Below are positions 9,701 through 17,614 of a DNA stretch of 64,000 nt, one piece after another (positions within the stretch are counted from its first letter, which is position 1; each line of letters begins with the position of its first letter). The stretch comes from Streptomyces cellostaticus (GTDB lineage Bacteria > Actinomycetota > Actinomycetes > Streptomycetales > Streptomycetaceae). A program made the translations under genes and the position numbers. The notes under the pieces are model-generated. The model was given only the letters and a program-made list of their open reading frames with translations. It ran no database searches and was not told where the DNA came from. The stretch lies in assembly GCF_023630175.1 (NCBI RefSeq), contig NZ_JALLIN010000002.1:124001-188000 (forward strand). Reading direction: 5' to 3'.

Positions 9701-10073
9701 CTCCGACGGCGACATGATCACCGCCGCCTTCAAGCTGCTCGGGCTGGGGCCGGTCGTCGGCCAGCGCACCTGGGGCGGCGTGGTCGGCATGACCGGCCGG
9801 CACCGGCTCGGCGACGGCACGGTGATCACAGTCCCGATGAACGCGGCCTGGTTCGACGCCTACGGCTGGTCCGTGGAGAACCACGGTGTCGCCCCGGACC
9901 TGGAGATCCTGCGCACCCCGCTGGACTGGGCCGAAGGGCGCCACGCCCAGCTCGACGACGCGGTCCGACTGGCCCTGGAGCTCCTGCGGACCAATCCGGC
10001 GGCCGAACCCCCCGACTACAGCGGCGTCCCCTACACCCCCCGCCCCCAACTCCCCCCGAGACGCACCGCCTAA
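6708..10073 (+). CDS. tricorn protease family protein
   Basis: About 1121 residues. The N-terminal two thirds are WD/beta-propeller repeats (many FSPDG-type blades; YLRLPHLNGDLLCFVAEDDLW at the start), followed by the C1 domain, a PDZ domain (about 820-900) and the C2 serine-peptidase core. Probable catalytic residues are His775 (ELGTSHAY), Ser999 (TSSDGD, followed by the likely oxyanion Asp) and Glu1057 (WSVENHGVAPD). The family degrades peptides released by the proteasome or other proteases. A low-complexity Gly/Ala/Glu insert (coded about 7915-8040) sits between propeller blades. The start is uncertain: GTG at 6708 lies directly on AGGAG, so initiation may be a few codons later or at an upstream in-frame GTG. 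Confidence 0.88.
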   Translation: MSYLRLPHLNGDLLCFVAEDDLWLAPLDSPDRAWRLTVDRAKTGHPRFSPDGRHIAYTTWRTLVPEIHLVGAGGGPARQLTYWGSADTQVCGWTPDGDILAVTSHGEPFSYFTWAYKVTTDGAPGRRLPWGPVADIQVADIDGERRSLLLTGTPPHEPASWKRYRGGAMGRLWLHGERLLPDIGGHLHSPMFVGGRIAFLSDHEGVGNLYSCAHDGTDLRRHTDHDAFYARHASSDGSRVVYQCAGELWLVEDFAPDALPRRLDIRLGGPRAGRRRHQVPASQHVDGISMDETGRASAVVVRGSLYWLTHRDGPSRTITDTPGVRVRLPEMLGTTGRVAYVTDAEGEDAVEIARLPRASGDRATRRLGRGGLGRVLEMVSDPLGERLAVASHDGRLLLIDVADEEGAEGVEGAAAGGPVARGDGEESGKSGDANGSGASGGGAAAAPDDRVTELVRSVNGPVRDLAFSPDGSWVAWSHPGIGRSLRQIRLARIKDRHVVDVTNGRFEDENPVFTRDGRYLAFLSWRGFDPVYDVHTGDLSFPLGCRPYLVPLSSATPSPFALNPEGRPAAGGLDPIEDQGGAEGGAVIVEVAGLENRVTPFPVVASKYSALHPVAGGGLVWLRWPISGALGETFANPADISGRPTLEYFNIAKAKKSELVDHLDWFAVSGDATRLMVVDEGDLRAVPSTEPGDGDTTVWIDMRRIVHHADPPAEWRQAYDEAGRLIRAYFWDPGMCGIDWDGVLAQYRPLVEQVASPDDFADLLREVLGELGTSHAYVTAARHNEGPPHYQRRQGLLGANLVERHGGWAVKRILPGDSSDSKARSPLAGTGIREGAVLTHVDGRPVDPSTGPYPLLAGSGGTTTELTFAPPPGEPGRARRVAVMPLVDERPLRYQDWVAKRREVVRELSGGRCGYLHIPDMGGSGWAQFNRDLRMEVSRPALIVDVRGNAGGHISELVIETLSRTILGWDLTRDAQPVSYTSNAPRGPVVALADEATSSDGDMITAAFKLLGLGPVVGQRTWGGVVGMTGRHRLGDGTVITVPMNAAWFDAYGWSVENHGVAPDLEILRTPLDWAEGRHAQLDDAVRLALELLRTNPAAEPPDYSGVPYTPRPQLPPRRTA

Positions 10074-10107
10074 GGGGGCACGCGGGCCGCCCGGGGCACG
10101 TGCCCCC
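10074..10107 (+). terminator. terminator after tricorn gene
   Basis: Arms GGGGGCACG and CGTGCCCCC begin directly after the TAA stop, with a 16-nt loop. Confidence 0.7.
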
Positions 10108-10243
10108 TCAGTGCGCGGACCGAGGGGCGCGGGGAACCGCGCGACCGGCCCTCGCCCACCCGCGGCCCCACGACGCACGGCACGGTGCCCCCCGAAGGAC
10201 TCGGAGGGCACCCCGGGCTGCAGAAGCCGAAGCCCGCGCAGCG

Positions 10244-10522
10244 CTACGCGTCGTAGTCGGCGTCGAAGCGGTCGTCCATCTCCCGCTGCGAGTCGTCCAT
10301 GTCACGCATGTTCGACCGGCCCCGCTCGGGCTGCTGGTGGCCACGCTGACCCTGCTGCTGCCCGTGCTGACCCTGCTGCGGGCCACGCTGACCGGCCTGC
10401 GGGCCACGCTGACCGGCCTTCTCGCGGGCCTGGCCGGCCTTCTCGCGGGGCTGGCCGGCCTTCTCGCGGGGCTGGTTCTGCCAGTCGTTGGTCTTCTCGC
10501 TGAACTGGTCCTTCATACCCAT
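10244..10522 (-). CDS. small hydrophilic Gln/Gly-repeat protein
   Basis: 92 residues with no hydrophobic segment. After a short head (KDQFSEKTNDWQ) it is built from a degenerate hexapeptide tandem array: GQPREKA, GQAREKA, GQRGPQA, GQRGPQQ, GQHGQQQ, GQRGHQQ; the tail is acidic (DMDDSQREMDDRFDADYDA). GGGAG stands 9 nt before the first ATG. No family recognised. The composition suggests a disordered protein, perhaps stress-related or nucleic-acid-associated, but that is inference. It lies between tricorn (convergent) and the SDR operon. Confidence 0.6.
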   Translation of the reverse strand: MGMKDQFSEKTNDWQNQPREKAGQPREKAGQAREKAGQRGPQAGQRGPQQGQHGQQQGQRGHQQPERGRSNMRDMDDSQREMDDRFDADYDA

Positions 10523-10608
10523 GTGGGTTCACTCCCGAAGTGGGTGGGGGTCGGCCCCCGCTGGGGCCTCGACCAGATTCACACGGGCCAACACGCTGCG
10601 CATGTCGA

Positions 10609-11493
10609 TCAGTTACGGTGCGTAGCACGGGCTGCCTCATCCGCCGCCCCACCTGCGCCGACGAGCCCGGAGCGCATGCCCTGGAGCCGAGGCGCGAACC
10701 GCCGCACCTCGCGCTGGCCGACGGTGCCGACGAGCGCCGGCAGGTAGCCGCGCACACCCTGCATGCCCCGCAGCCACCACTGCCCGTACACGTGCGCCGA
10801 GCGCCGCTCGATCCCGGCGACGATCCGGTCCACCGCCGGGCCCAGCGGGTACGTCTTGTTCGAGGGCCACGGCAGCCGCTGCCTGAGCTCCCGCATCACG
10901 TCGTCCTGGTCGGCACCGCGCACCATGTCGGTGTCGGTCCAGGACAGGTATCCGACGCCCACCCGGACACCCTGGTGACCGACCTCGGCCCGCAGGCTGT
11001 GCGCGTACGCCTCCACACCCGACTTGGAGGCGCAGTACGCCGTCATCATGGGCGCCGGGGTGATCGCGGCGAGCGAGGCGATCTGCAGCAGATAGCCCCG
11101 GCTCTCGACCAGCACCGGCAGGAACGCGCGGGCCGTGACCGCCGAACCGATCAGGTTCACCTCGATCACCCGCCGCCAGGCCTCGGGGTCGGAGTCGGCG
11201 AAGGGCCCCCCGGTCGCCACACCGGCGTTGGCGACGACGATGTCGACCTTGCCGAAGCGGGCCTTCACCTCCTGGGCGACCCGGCTCATCGCCTCCTGGT
11301 CGGTGACGTCGGCGTACCAGTGCGCGCTCTCGTTGTGCAGCCGCCCGGAGACCTCCTTGAGCGCGTCCTCCTCCAGTCCGACCAGCGCGACCCGGGCGCC
11401 GCGCGCGGAGAGCTTGCGGGCGAGCAACTCGCCGACGCCGCGCGCCGCTCCGGTGACGACGGCGACCTGTCCCTCGAGGCTGACCCTGCTCAT
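10609..11493 (-). CDS. short-chain dehydrogenase/reductase
   Basis: 294 residues. Classical SDR: cofactor motif TGAARGVG (about 15-22), NAGV (about 88), catalytic Ser in QIASLAAITPAP, then YCASKSG with Tyr and Lys. A C-terminal extension of about 50 residues (WWLRGMQGVRGYLPALVG) is typical of SDRs acting on hydrophobic or membrane-linked substrates. Its ATG overlaps the stop of the preceding hydrolase gene by 4 nt (ATGA), so it is the last gene of a flavin monooxygenase-hydrolase-SDR operon and may oxidise or reduce an alcohol/ketone handled by the other two enzymes. Confidence 0.85.
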   Translation of the reverse strand: MSRVSLEGQVAVVTGAARGVGELLARKLSARGARVALVGLEEDALKEVSGRLHNESAHWYADVTDQEAMSRVAQEVKARFGKVDIVVANAGVATGGPFADSDPEAWRRVIEVNLIGSAVTARAFLPVLVESRGYLLQIASLAAITPAPMMTAYCASKSGVEAYAHSLRAEVGHQGVRVGVGYLSWTDTDMVRGADQDDVMRELRQRLPWPSNKTYPLGPAVDRIVAGIERRSAHVYGQWWLRGMQGVRGYLPALVGTVGQREVRRFAPRLQGMRSGLVGAGGAADEAARATHRN

Positions 11494-12446
11494 GCGCCCT
11501 CCTTGACGTGCTGTACGACGGTGGGACGGGAGACGGGCGTGTCCCCCGTGACGTAGGTGGTGACGAGTTCCCGGATTCTCCCGGTCACCCGCTCCGGGGC
11601 CTCGACGGGAGACATGTGGCCGATGCCGGGCAGCTCGGTGAGTCCGAGGCACCGGGGCAGCGCGGCGACCAGCGCGTGGGCGTGCGCCACGGGCGTCAGC
11701 CGGTCGGCGGCGCCGTGCACCACCGCGGTGGGCACACGCAACTCCCGCACCCCGTGGTCGAGGTCGAGCGCCGCGAGCATGACGGCCCAGGCGTGGCGCA
11801 CGGTGCGCGGGCAGGCGTGCACGATCCGCGCGCACGCTTCCACCATGTGCGGGGCCGAACCGGCGCCCATGGTGCCGTACTTGAGGACGCGCTTCGCCAG
11901 GGGCGTGACCGGCCCGAGCGGGGCGCGCGACCTGAGCACGCGCCCGGTGAGCCAGGTGCGTGTCCACCCCGCGCGCAGCGGCACCACGCGTGCCTCGGCG
12001 ACCAGCCGGGAACCGCCCGTGCTGCACAGCAGGGCGGCCGCGGCGTGTTCGCGGAACCGGGGGCGCGCGGAGGCGGCCATGACCGCCATCCCGCCCATGG
12101 AGTGGCCGACGACGAGCGCCTTCTCCTCGCGTGCGAGGGTGTGGGCGAGCACCGCCTCGAGGTCGTCCGCCAGCGCCTCGGTGGTGCAGGCACGGCTCGC
12201 CGGACTGCGCCCGTGGCCCCGCTGGTCGTAGGCGATCACCCGGTGGTCGGCCGCCAGTTCCCGGATCTGCGCCGCCCAGAACGCGGTCGAGCAGGTCCAG
12301 CCGTGGCAGAGGACGACGGGGGGTGCGTCCTCGGGGCCGTGCACCTCGACGTGCAGCCGGGCGCCGTCCGCGGAGACCACGGTGAGGGTCCGGGCCGGCA
12401 CCGGCGGGGCGTACGGGCCGGAGGCCACCGCGCCGCTCCGGCTCAT
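11490..12446 (-). CDS. alpha/beta hydrolase
   Basis: 318 residues. Alpha/beta-hydrolase fold with oxyanion region VVLCHGWTCS (about 45), nucleophile elbow GHSMGG (about 120), acid in HGAADRLTP and catalytic His in PGIGHMSPVEAP near the C-terminus. Fits an esterase or lipase. Translation is coupled on both sides by 4-nt overlaps (monooxygenase stop/hydrolase start and hydrolase stop/SDR start). In this context it would hydrolyse an ester formed by Baeyer-Villiger oxidation; that is inference from gene order. Confidence 0.85.
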   Translation of the reverse strand: MSRSGAVASGPYAPPVPARTLTVVSADGARLHVEVHGPEDAPPVVLCHGWTCSTAFWAAQIRELAADHRVIAYDQRGHGRSPASRACTTEALADDLEAVLAHTLAREEKALVVGHSMGGMAVMAASARPRFREHAAAALLCSTGGSRLVAEARVVPLRAGWTRTWLTGRVLRSRAPLGPVTPLAKRVLKYGTMGAGSAPHMVEACARIVHACPRTVRHAWAVMLAALDLDHGVRELRVPTAVVHGAADRLTPVAHAHALVAALPRCLGLTELPGIGHMSPVEAPERVTGRIRELVTTYVTGDTPVSRPTVVQHVKEGA

Positions 12447-14002
12447 GCGGCGGCCTCGCTCGTCCGCCCCGTCACCGGTCCGGCGTCGGCGTCCCGGGTG
12501 CCGGGCCGCCGGACGACCTCGTACTCCGCCAGGTCCACCCGACGGGTCGCGCGCCGGAACTCCGCCGTCGTACCGGGCCAGATGGTGGTGTTGCGGCCGC
12601 TCGGGTCGAGGTACCAGCTCGTGCAGCCGCCGGTGTTCCACACGGTCCGCTTCATGCGCTCCTGCACCCTGTGGTTCCAGGCGTCGACGGCGGCGGGCCG
12701 CGCGTCGAGGGCGACACGGCCTCCCCCGGTGCCTCCAGGGCCCGGGGGGACCGCCAGCACGTCGAGCTGGCGCAGGTAGTCGGCCATGTAGGTGAGCTGG
12801 GACTCGATCATGAGGATCATCGAGGAGTTGCCGAGGCCGGTGTTGGGCCCGATGATCGTCATCCAGTTGGGGAACCCGGCGGCCGAGGCCCCGCGCAGCG
12901 CCCGCATGCCGCCCTTCCAGGTCTCGGCGAGCGTGACCCCCTCGGCCCCCACCACCCGCTCGGCGATGGGCATGTCCGTGACGTGGAAGCCGGTGCCGAA
13001 GATGATCGCGTCGACCTCCGCCTCGCTGCCGTCGGCCGCGACGACGGTGGAGCCGCGGATCTCGCTGAGCCCGCTCGCGACGACGTCGACGTTGGGTCGG
13101 GCCAGCGCCGGGTAGTACTCGCTGGACAGCAGGATCCGCTTGCAGCCGATGCGGTAGTCGGGGGTGAGCTTGGCGCGCAGCGCCGGATCCTTGACGGCGC
13201 GGGCCATGTTGCGCTTGGCGAGCCGTTCGACCAGGCCGAGTTCGTCGGGGTGCTTGGTGAACGCCTGCACCTGCAGTTCGCGGATGCCCCACAGCATGCC
13301 GCGCCTGAGCCGGGTGGTGAACGGCAGCGCCCGGTGCAGCCGGCGTTCGGCGGCGCCGATGGCGCGGTCCATGCGCGGCATCACCCAGGGCGGGGTGCGC
13401 TGGAAGAGGGTGAGCCGGCCGACCTGGCGCTGGATGGCGGGCACGATCTGGATGGCGGAGGCGCCGGTGCCGACCATGGCGACCCGCTTGCCGCGCAGGT
13501 CGTAGTCGTGGTCCCAGCGGGCCGAGTGGAACACCTTGCCGGGGAAGGTCTCGAGTCCCGGGATGCCCGGCGTCTTCGGGTCGGACAGCGGTCCGGTGGC
13601 GGAGACGACCACGTCGGCGGTGAGCGTGCCCCGCGCGGTCTCGATCTCCCACCGCAGCCGCTCTCCGTCCCAGCGCATCAGCTTCACCTCGGCACCGAAG
13701 CGGAGGTGCGGGCGCAGCCCGAACACATCGGTGACGTGCTCCAGATAGGCCCGGATGTGCTCCTGCCCGGAGAAGGTGCGCGGCCAGTCGGGGTTGGGGG
13801 CGAAGGAGAAGGAGTACAGATGGGAGGGCACGTCACAGGCGCACCCGGGATAGCTGTTGTCCCGCCAGGTGCCGCCGACCCCGTCGGCCCGCTCCAGGAC
13901 GACGAAGTCGGTGATCCCCTCGCGGCGCAGCCGCACCGCGGCCCCCAGTCCGCCGAACCCGGACCCGATCACCGCCACCCGTACATGCTCGTGCTCGGCC
14001 AT
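12443..14002 (-). CDS. flavin-containing (Baeyer-Villiger type) monooxygenase
   Basis: 519 residues. FAD motif GSGFGGLGAA near residue 14, BVMO-like block GGTWRDNSYPGCACDVPSHLY (about 47), a second Rossmann motif GTGASAIQ for NADPH (about 185), and FGTGFH near 365. These are hallmarks of the class B flavoprotein monooxygenases that insert oxygen into ketones. Start at ATG 14002 with GGAGG 7 nt upstream. It is first in an operon with an esterase and an SDR, and divergent from a MerR regulator; the trio resembles the mymA-type set of mycobacteria (FMO, lipase, SDR). Confidence 0.86.
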   Translation of the reverse strand: MAEHEHVRVAVIGSGFGGLGAAVRLRREGITDFVVLERADGVGGTWRDNSYPGCACDVPSHLYSFSFAPNPDWPRTFSGQEHIRAYLEHVTDVFGLRPHLRFGAEVKLMRWDGERLRWEIETARGTLTADVVVSATGPLSDPKTPGIPGLETFPGKVFHSARWDHDYDLRGKRVAMVGTGASAIQIVPAIQRQVGRLTLFQRTPPWVMPRMDRAIGAAERRLHRALPFTTRLRRGMLWGIRELQVQAFTKHPDELGLVERLAKRNMARAVKDPALRAKLTPDYRIGCKRILLSSEYYPALARPNVDVVASGLSEIRGSTVVAADGSEAEVDAIIFGTGFHVTDMPIAERVVGAEGVTLAETWKGGMRALRGASAAGFPNWMTIIGPNTGLGNSSMILMIESQLTYMADYLRQLDVLAVPPGPGGTGGGRVALDARPAAVDAWNHRVQERMKRTVWNTGGCTSWYLDPSGRNTTIWPGTTAEFRRATRRVDLAEYEVVRRPGTRDADAGPVTGRTSEAAA

Positions 14003-14033
14003 CCCGAAGCCTCCACGCATCGCCTTGGACCAT

Positions 14034-14049
14034 GCCAGTGAACACTGGC
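14034..14049. promoter_or_regulatory. palindromic operator candidate between monooxygenase and MerR gene
   Basis: GCCAGTG-AA-CACTGGC is a perfect 7-2-7 inverted repeat, 31 bp upstream of the monooxygenase start in the divergent spacer. A second, weaker dyad around GTTACCGGCGGTAC lies near 14105-14118. Confidence 0.5.
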
Positions 14050-14134
14050 GCAATGGGACTGTAGAGCAGCGGCGTACCGAGCGGTAGAGGGCGGGGAAGG
14101 GAAAGTTACCGGCGGTACAACATAGGCTGCGAAC

Positions 14135-14812
14135 GTGACGGACGACGGCGCACACGAGGTCGAGCAGGGCGGCGGGGCACGCGAGTACCGCATGGAGGAA
14201 CTGGCCCGCCTGGCCGGCATCACCGTGCGCACCCTGCGCTTCTACCGCGAACGCAAGCTGATCCCGCCACCCCGCCGCGAGGGCCGCATCGCCTGGTACG
14301 ACGACCACCACCTGGCCCGCCTGCGCACCATCGCGGCACTCCTCGAACGCGGCCACACCCTCACCGGCATCGCGGAGCTCGCGGAGGCCCTCGACCAGGG
14401 CCGCGACGTCGCCGACCTGCTCGGCGTCGGCGCCCCCACCGAGGAGGAGCCGGTCCGCCTCACCCCCGAGGAACTCGCCGCCCGCTTCGAGGGCGAGGTC
14501 ACCCCGGAGAACCTGGCCGCCGCCATGGACCTCGGCTACCTGGGCACCGACGGCGACGAGATCGTCCACATCAGCCGCCGCCTGCTGGACGTCTCCTCCG
14601 CCCTCGTCCGCGAGGGCATACCCCTGGCGGAGGTACTGGCGGCCGGCGAACGCGTCCGCGAGCACGCCGACGCCCTGGCCGCCCTCTTCGCCGACATGAT
14701 CCTCCGCCACGCCCCCGAGGAGGACCTCCACCGCCTGCGCCCCCTGGCCCGCAGCGTGGTGGAGGCGGAACTCTCCCTGGCCCTGGACCGGCGGATCGGC
14801 AAGCGGGACTGA
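14135..14812 (+). CDS. MerR family transcriptional regulator
   Basis: 225 residues. N-terminal MerR winged helix (YRMEELARLAGITVRTLRFYRERKL, about 17-40) and the usual wing and dimer helix (ARLRTIAALLERGHTLTGIAEL). The C-terminal 120 residues are helical, without the Cys clusters of metal sensors, so an organic ligand is more likely. GTG start. It is transcribed away from the monooxygenase operon and probably controls it through the shared spacer. Confidence 0.85.
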   Translation: MTDDGAHEVEQGGGAREYRMEELARLAGITVRTLRFYRERKLIPPPRREGRIAWYDDHHLARLRTIAALLERGHTLTGIAELAEALDQGRDVADLLGVGAPTEEEPVRLTPEELAARFEGEVTPENLAAAMDLGYLGTDGDEIVHISRRLLDVSSALVREGIPLAEVLAAGERVREHADALAALFADMILRHAPEEDLHRLRPLARSVVEAELSLALDRRIGKRD

Positions 14813-14843
14813 AGGCCGGGCCGCCGGCGACCGCCGCGGGCCC

Positions 14844-15647
14844 TCAGAGGTCGTACACGACGGTCACCGGCGCGTGGTCGCTCCACCGCTCGCCGTGCGT
14901 CGCGGCGCGCTCGACGAACCCCTTGACCGCCCGGTCCGCGAGCGCGCGCGTGGCCAGGTGGTAGTCGATCCGCCAGCCCGAGTCGTTGTCGAAGGCCCGC
15001 CCCCGGTACGACCACCACGAGTACGGGCCCGCCACGTCCGGGTGCAGGGCGCGCACGACGTCCACGTAGCCGCCGTCATCGGCGGTGAGGACCCGGGTGA
15101 GCCAGTCCCGCTCCTCGGGGAGGAAGCCGGATCTCCTGGTGTTGCCACGCCAGTTCTTGAGGTCGGCCGGCTGGTGGGCGATGTTCCAGTCGCCGCAGAC
15201 CACCACGTGGCGTCCGTCGGCGGCGGCCCGCTCGCGCAGCCCCCTGAGGTGGACCAGGAACTCGTCCATGAAGCGGTACTTCTCGTCCTGGCGCTCGGTT
15301 CCCACCTCGCCGGAGGGGAGGTAGAGGGAGGCGACGGTCACACCGGGCAGGTCGGCCTCCGCGTAGCGCCCGCTGCCGTCGAACTCGGCGGAGCCGAAGC
15401 CGATGCGGACGCGGTCGGGTTCGCGTCGCGTGTACAGCGAGACGCCCGCTCGCCCCTTGGCGGCGGCCGGGGCGTGCACCACGTGCCAGCCGTCGGGCTG
15501 CCGGACCTCCTCGGGAAGCTGGTGCGGCTCGGCACGCACCTCCTGCAGGCAGACGACGTCCGCGGAGGTCCGGGCCAGCCACTCCACGAAGCCCTTCCGG
15601 GCGGCGGCCCGCAGTCCGTTCACATTCACCGAGGTCACAGTCAGCAC
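14844..15647 (-). CDS. xthA: exodeoxyribonuclease III / AP endonuclease
   Basis: 267 residues, the size of ExoIII. Endonuclease/exonuclease/phosphatase motifs are in order: VNVNGLRAA (start), VVCLQEVRA with the metal Glu, YLPSGEVG, CGDWNIAH with catalytic Asp and Asn, and SDHAPVTV with the C-terminal Asp-His pair. It acts in base-excision repair by cutting at abasic sites and trimming 3' ends. Start chosen at GTG 15647 (LTVTSVNVNGLR); the longer frame to 15764 is antisense to the GNAT gene. Divergent from that GNAT. Confidence 0.9.
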   Translation of the reverse strand: MLTVTSVNVNGLRAAARKGFVEWLARTSADVVCLQEVRAEPHQLPEEVRQPDGWHVVHAPAAAKGRAGVSLYTRREPDRVRIGFGSAEFDGSGRYAEADLPGVTVASLYLPSGEVGTERQDEKYRFMDEFLVHLRGLRERAAADGRHVVVCGDWNIAHQPADLKNWRGNTRRSGFLPEERDWLTRVLTADDGGYVDVVRALHPDVAGPYSWWSYRGRAFDNDSGWRIDYHLATRALADRAVKGFVERAATHGERWSDHAPVTVVYDL

Positions 15648-15705
15648 CCCGGCACGATACCGGCACACTGGGCGAGGCCGGTTTTTTCCTTTGCATAGAA
15701 GTACG

Positions 15706-16191
15706 ATGCCCAGCATGAATATACGTCGCGTTCGCTTCGACCATCCCGACGCCGTCAAGCTCAACGACGTGGTCCAGGAGGAGTACCACCTGCGCTACGG
15801 CGACGGCGGCGACGCCACGGTGCTCGACCCCGCCGACTTCGACCCGCCCCGAGGCGCCTACCTGATCGCGTACGACGAGTTCGACCGGCCGGTCGCCACC
15901 GGCGGCTGGCGCAGCCAGGACAGCAACGGCGAGGGCAACGAGGACGGCGACGCCGAGCTCAAGCGGATGTTCGTCGTCGAGGGGATGCGCGGCCTGGGCC
16001 TCGCCCGGCGCATCCTCGCGGCCCTGGAGGAGGACGCCCGCATGGCCGGCCGCGTCCGCATGGTCCTGGAGACCGGCACCAAGCAGCCGGAGGCCATCGC
16101 CCTGTACACGTCGAGCGGTTACGAGCCGTGCGCCAAGTTCGGTTACTACCGCCACTACGAGGAGAGTCGCTGCTACGCGAAGCGGTTGTGA
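15706..16191 (+). CDS. GNAT family N-acetyltransferase
   Basis: 161 residues. The acetyl-CoA site is visible as MFVVEGMRGLGLARRILAALE (about 85-105) followed by ALYTSSGYEPC, a standard GNAT C-terminus. The substrate is unknown. Two in-frame ATGs lie 9 nt apart (15706 and 15715); the first has AGAAG nearby. Downstream is a strong terminator. Confidence 0.82.
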   Translation: MPSMNIRRVRFDHPDAVKLNDVVQEEYHLRYGDGGDATVLDPADFDPPRGAYLIAYDEFDRPVATGGWRSQDSNGEGNEDGDAELKRMFVVEGMRGLGLARRILAALEEDARMAGRVRMVLETGTKQPEAIALYTSSGYEPCAKFGYYRHYEESRCYAKRL

Positions 16192-16201
16192 ACACGAGAG
16201 A

Positions 16202-16227
16202 GCCCGGCCGGCTTCCGCCGGCCGGGC
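16202..16227 (+). terminator. terminator after GNAT
   Basis: Perfect 11-bp arms GCCCGGCCGGC / GCCGGCCGGGC with a TTCC loop. Confidence 0.8.
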
Positions 16228-16289
16228 CGCATGACGTGCGGGGTGCCCGCGCGCGCGTGACGCGCGGCGGCCAAGGCAGTGAAGATCGT

Positions 16290-16321
16290 TCCCCGGGTGC
16301 GCAGTGATCCTCGCCCGGGGA
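16290..16321 (-). terminator. hairpin after fused oxidoreductase
   Basis: TCCCCGGG and CCCGGGGA with a 16-nt loop, about 45 nt past the stop of the minus-strand oxidoreductase. Confidence 0.5.
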
Positions 16322-16365
16322 CCGGTACCGGCTCGCGCGCCCGGTGGCGGCCGTACGCCCTGGTC

Positions 16366-17520
16366 TCAGTGGCGGTGATACGCCTTGTTGGCGATGCGCC
16401 AGCCCTCGTCGGCGCGGACCAGCAGGAAGATGTCGGTGAACGTGTCCGCGCCGTGCGAGAGCGTCATGGTGGCGGTCGCGACGGTGCCGTGGACATCGAC
16501 GGCGTCGATGCGGCGGGTGCGGGTCGGCTCGTCCGGGGCGGGCCGGCCCTGGAAGAGGGCGCAGTACTCGTCCAGGCGCCAGGAGACGAAGGCGCCGTCC
16601 CGGACTCCCTCGATGTGGGCGGTGGGAAGGAACGCGTCACGGAAGTGGGCGGGGTCGCCGGTGGCGTGTCCGCGGATGTAGGCCCGGAGCGGCGTGAGCA
16701 CGGCCTCCTCCACGGCGGGGACCGTGGCGGCGACGGCGATGTCGGCCTCGGGGGAGGCAGGGGTGCCGGCCAGACCGGCCGCGCTGCGCAAGGGGGTGTC
16801 CGACGCGGCGGCCAGCAGTGCCATGTCCTTGGCCAGAGCGCCGATCGTGAATTCGGCCGCGGCAGCGGACGGCTCTCCGAGGAGGAAGTGGCGCTTGACG
16901 GCCACGAGTCCGCCGAGCCGGCCGAGTTCGAGGACGTCCAGGGTCTGTGCGCGGGGCAGGCCGAGGGCGTCGGCCTGCCGGAGTGAGTCACGCAGTGCGA
17001 GGACGGCTCCGGCGAGGCCGCTGTTGGCGATCAGCTTGAGCGCGGCGGCGGTGGGGGCGTCGTCCGCGCGCCGGACGGTGCCCAGCGCCTCCAGAACCGG
17101 TCGGACCCGGTCGAGTGCGTCCTGGTCGGCGGCGGCGAGGATCTGCAGGGTGCCGGCGGCGGCAGCCGGCACCGAGCCGAGCAGGGGTGCGTGGATGTAG
17201 GACGGCCCGAGTCGCCGGGCCAGCCGCGACGCCTCGGCGGGGGCGACGGTACTGGTGTTGAGCACGATCGCGTCCGTTCGCAGGGAGTCACGGACGTCGT
17301 CGAGGATCTGCCGGCAGGCCGGCCCGTCGAACAGCGCCAGGAGGACGAGGTCGGCCTGCGCCACGGCCTCGTTCGGGTCGCGGGTCGTCCTGACGGTGCC
17401 TGAGGTGCGCCCCGAGCGGGTCCAGCCGACGACGTCCCAGTCCTGGGCGGCCAGTCGGGTCGCGATCGCGCCGCCCATGCGTCCCAGACCGAGGACGGCG
17501 ATCGTGTGCGGTGTGGTCAT
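16366..17520 (-). CDS. HIBADH-like oxidoreductase fused to an NTF2/SnoaL-like domain
   Basis: 384 residues in two parts. Residues 1-270 form a beta-hydroxyacid-dehydrogenase/imine-reductase type enzyme: Rossmann motif GLGRMGG near residue 11 and the lysine motif ALKLIANSGLAG near 175. Residues about 272-384 resemble the putative lumazine-binding branch of the NTF2 fold (AVLTPLRAYIRGHATGDPAHF...DIFLLVRADEGWRIANKAYHRH). The two domains are usually separate proteins. Start MTTPHTI at 17520. Divergent from a LysR gene that probably regulates it. Confidence 0.82.
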   Translation of the reverse strand: MTTPHTIAVLGLGRMGGAIATRLAAQDWDVVGWTRSGRTSGTVRTTRDPNEAVAQADLVLLALFDGPACRQILDDVRDSLRTDAIVLNTSTVAPAEASRLARRLGPSYIHAPLLGSVPAAAAGTLQILAAADQDALDRVRPVLEALGTVRRADDAPTAAALKLIANSGLAGAVLALRDSLRQADALGLPRAQTLDVLELGRLGGLVAVKRHFLLGEPSAAAAEFTIGALAKDMALLAAASDTPLRSAAGLAGTPASPEADIAVAATVPAVEEAVLTPLRAYIRGHATGDPAHFRDAFLPTAHIEGVRDGAFVSWRLDEYCALFQGRPAPDEPTRTRRIDAVDVHGTVATATMTLSHGADTFTDIFLLVRADEGWRIANKAYHRH

Positions 17521-17548
17521 GTGCGCCACAGTGGTGCACCCCGAACGT

Positions 17549-17561
17549 TGCGACAAGCGCA
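17549..17561. promoter_or_regulatory. LysR-type T-N11-A site
   Basis: TGCG-ACAAG-CGCA is a 4-5-4 dyad that fits the T-N11-A rule for LysR boxes and sits in the 94-bp spacer between the divergent oxidoreductase and LysR genes. Confidence 0.5.
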
Positions 17562-17614
17562 GATTTCGCATGCCCACCCTGCGGGAGCCGCATACCGACC
17601 GCCATACTGCCGCC

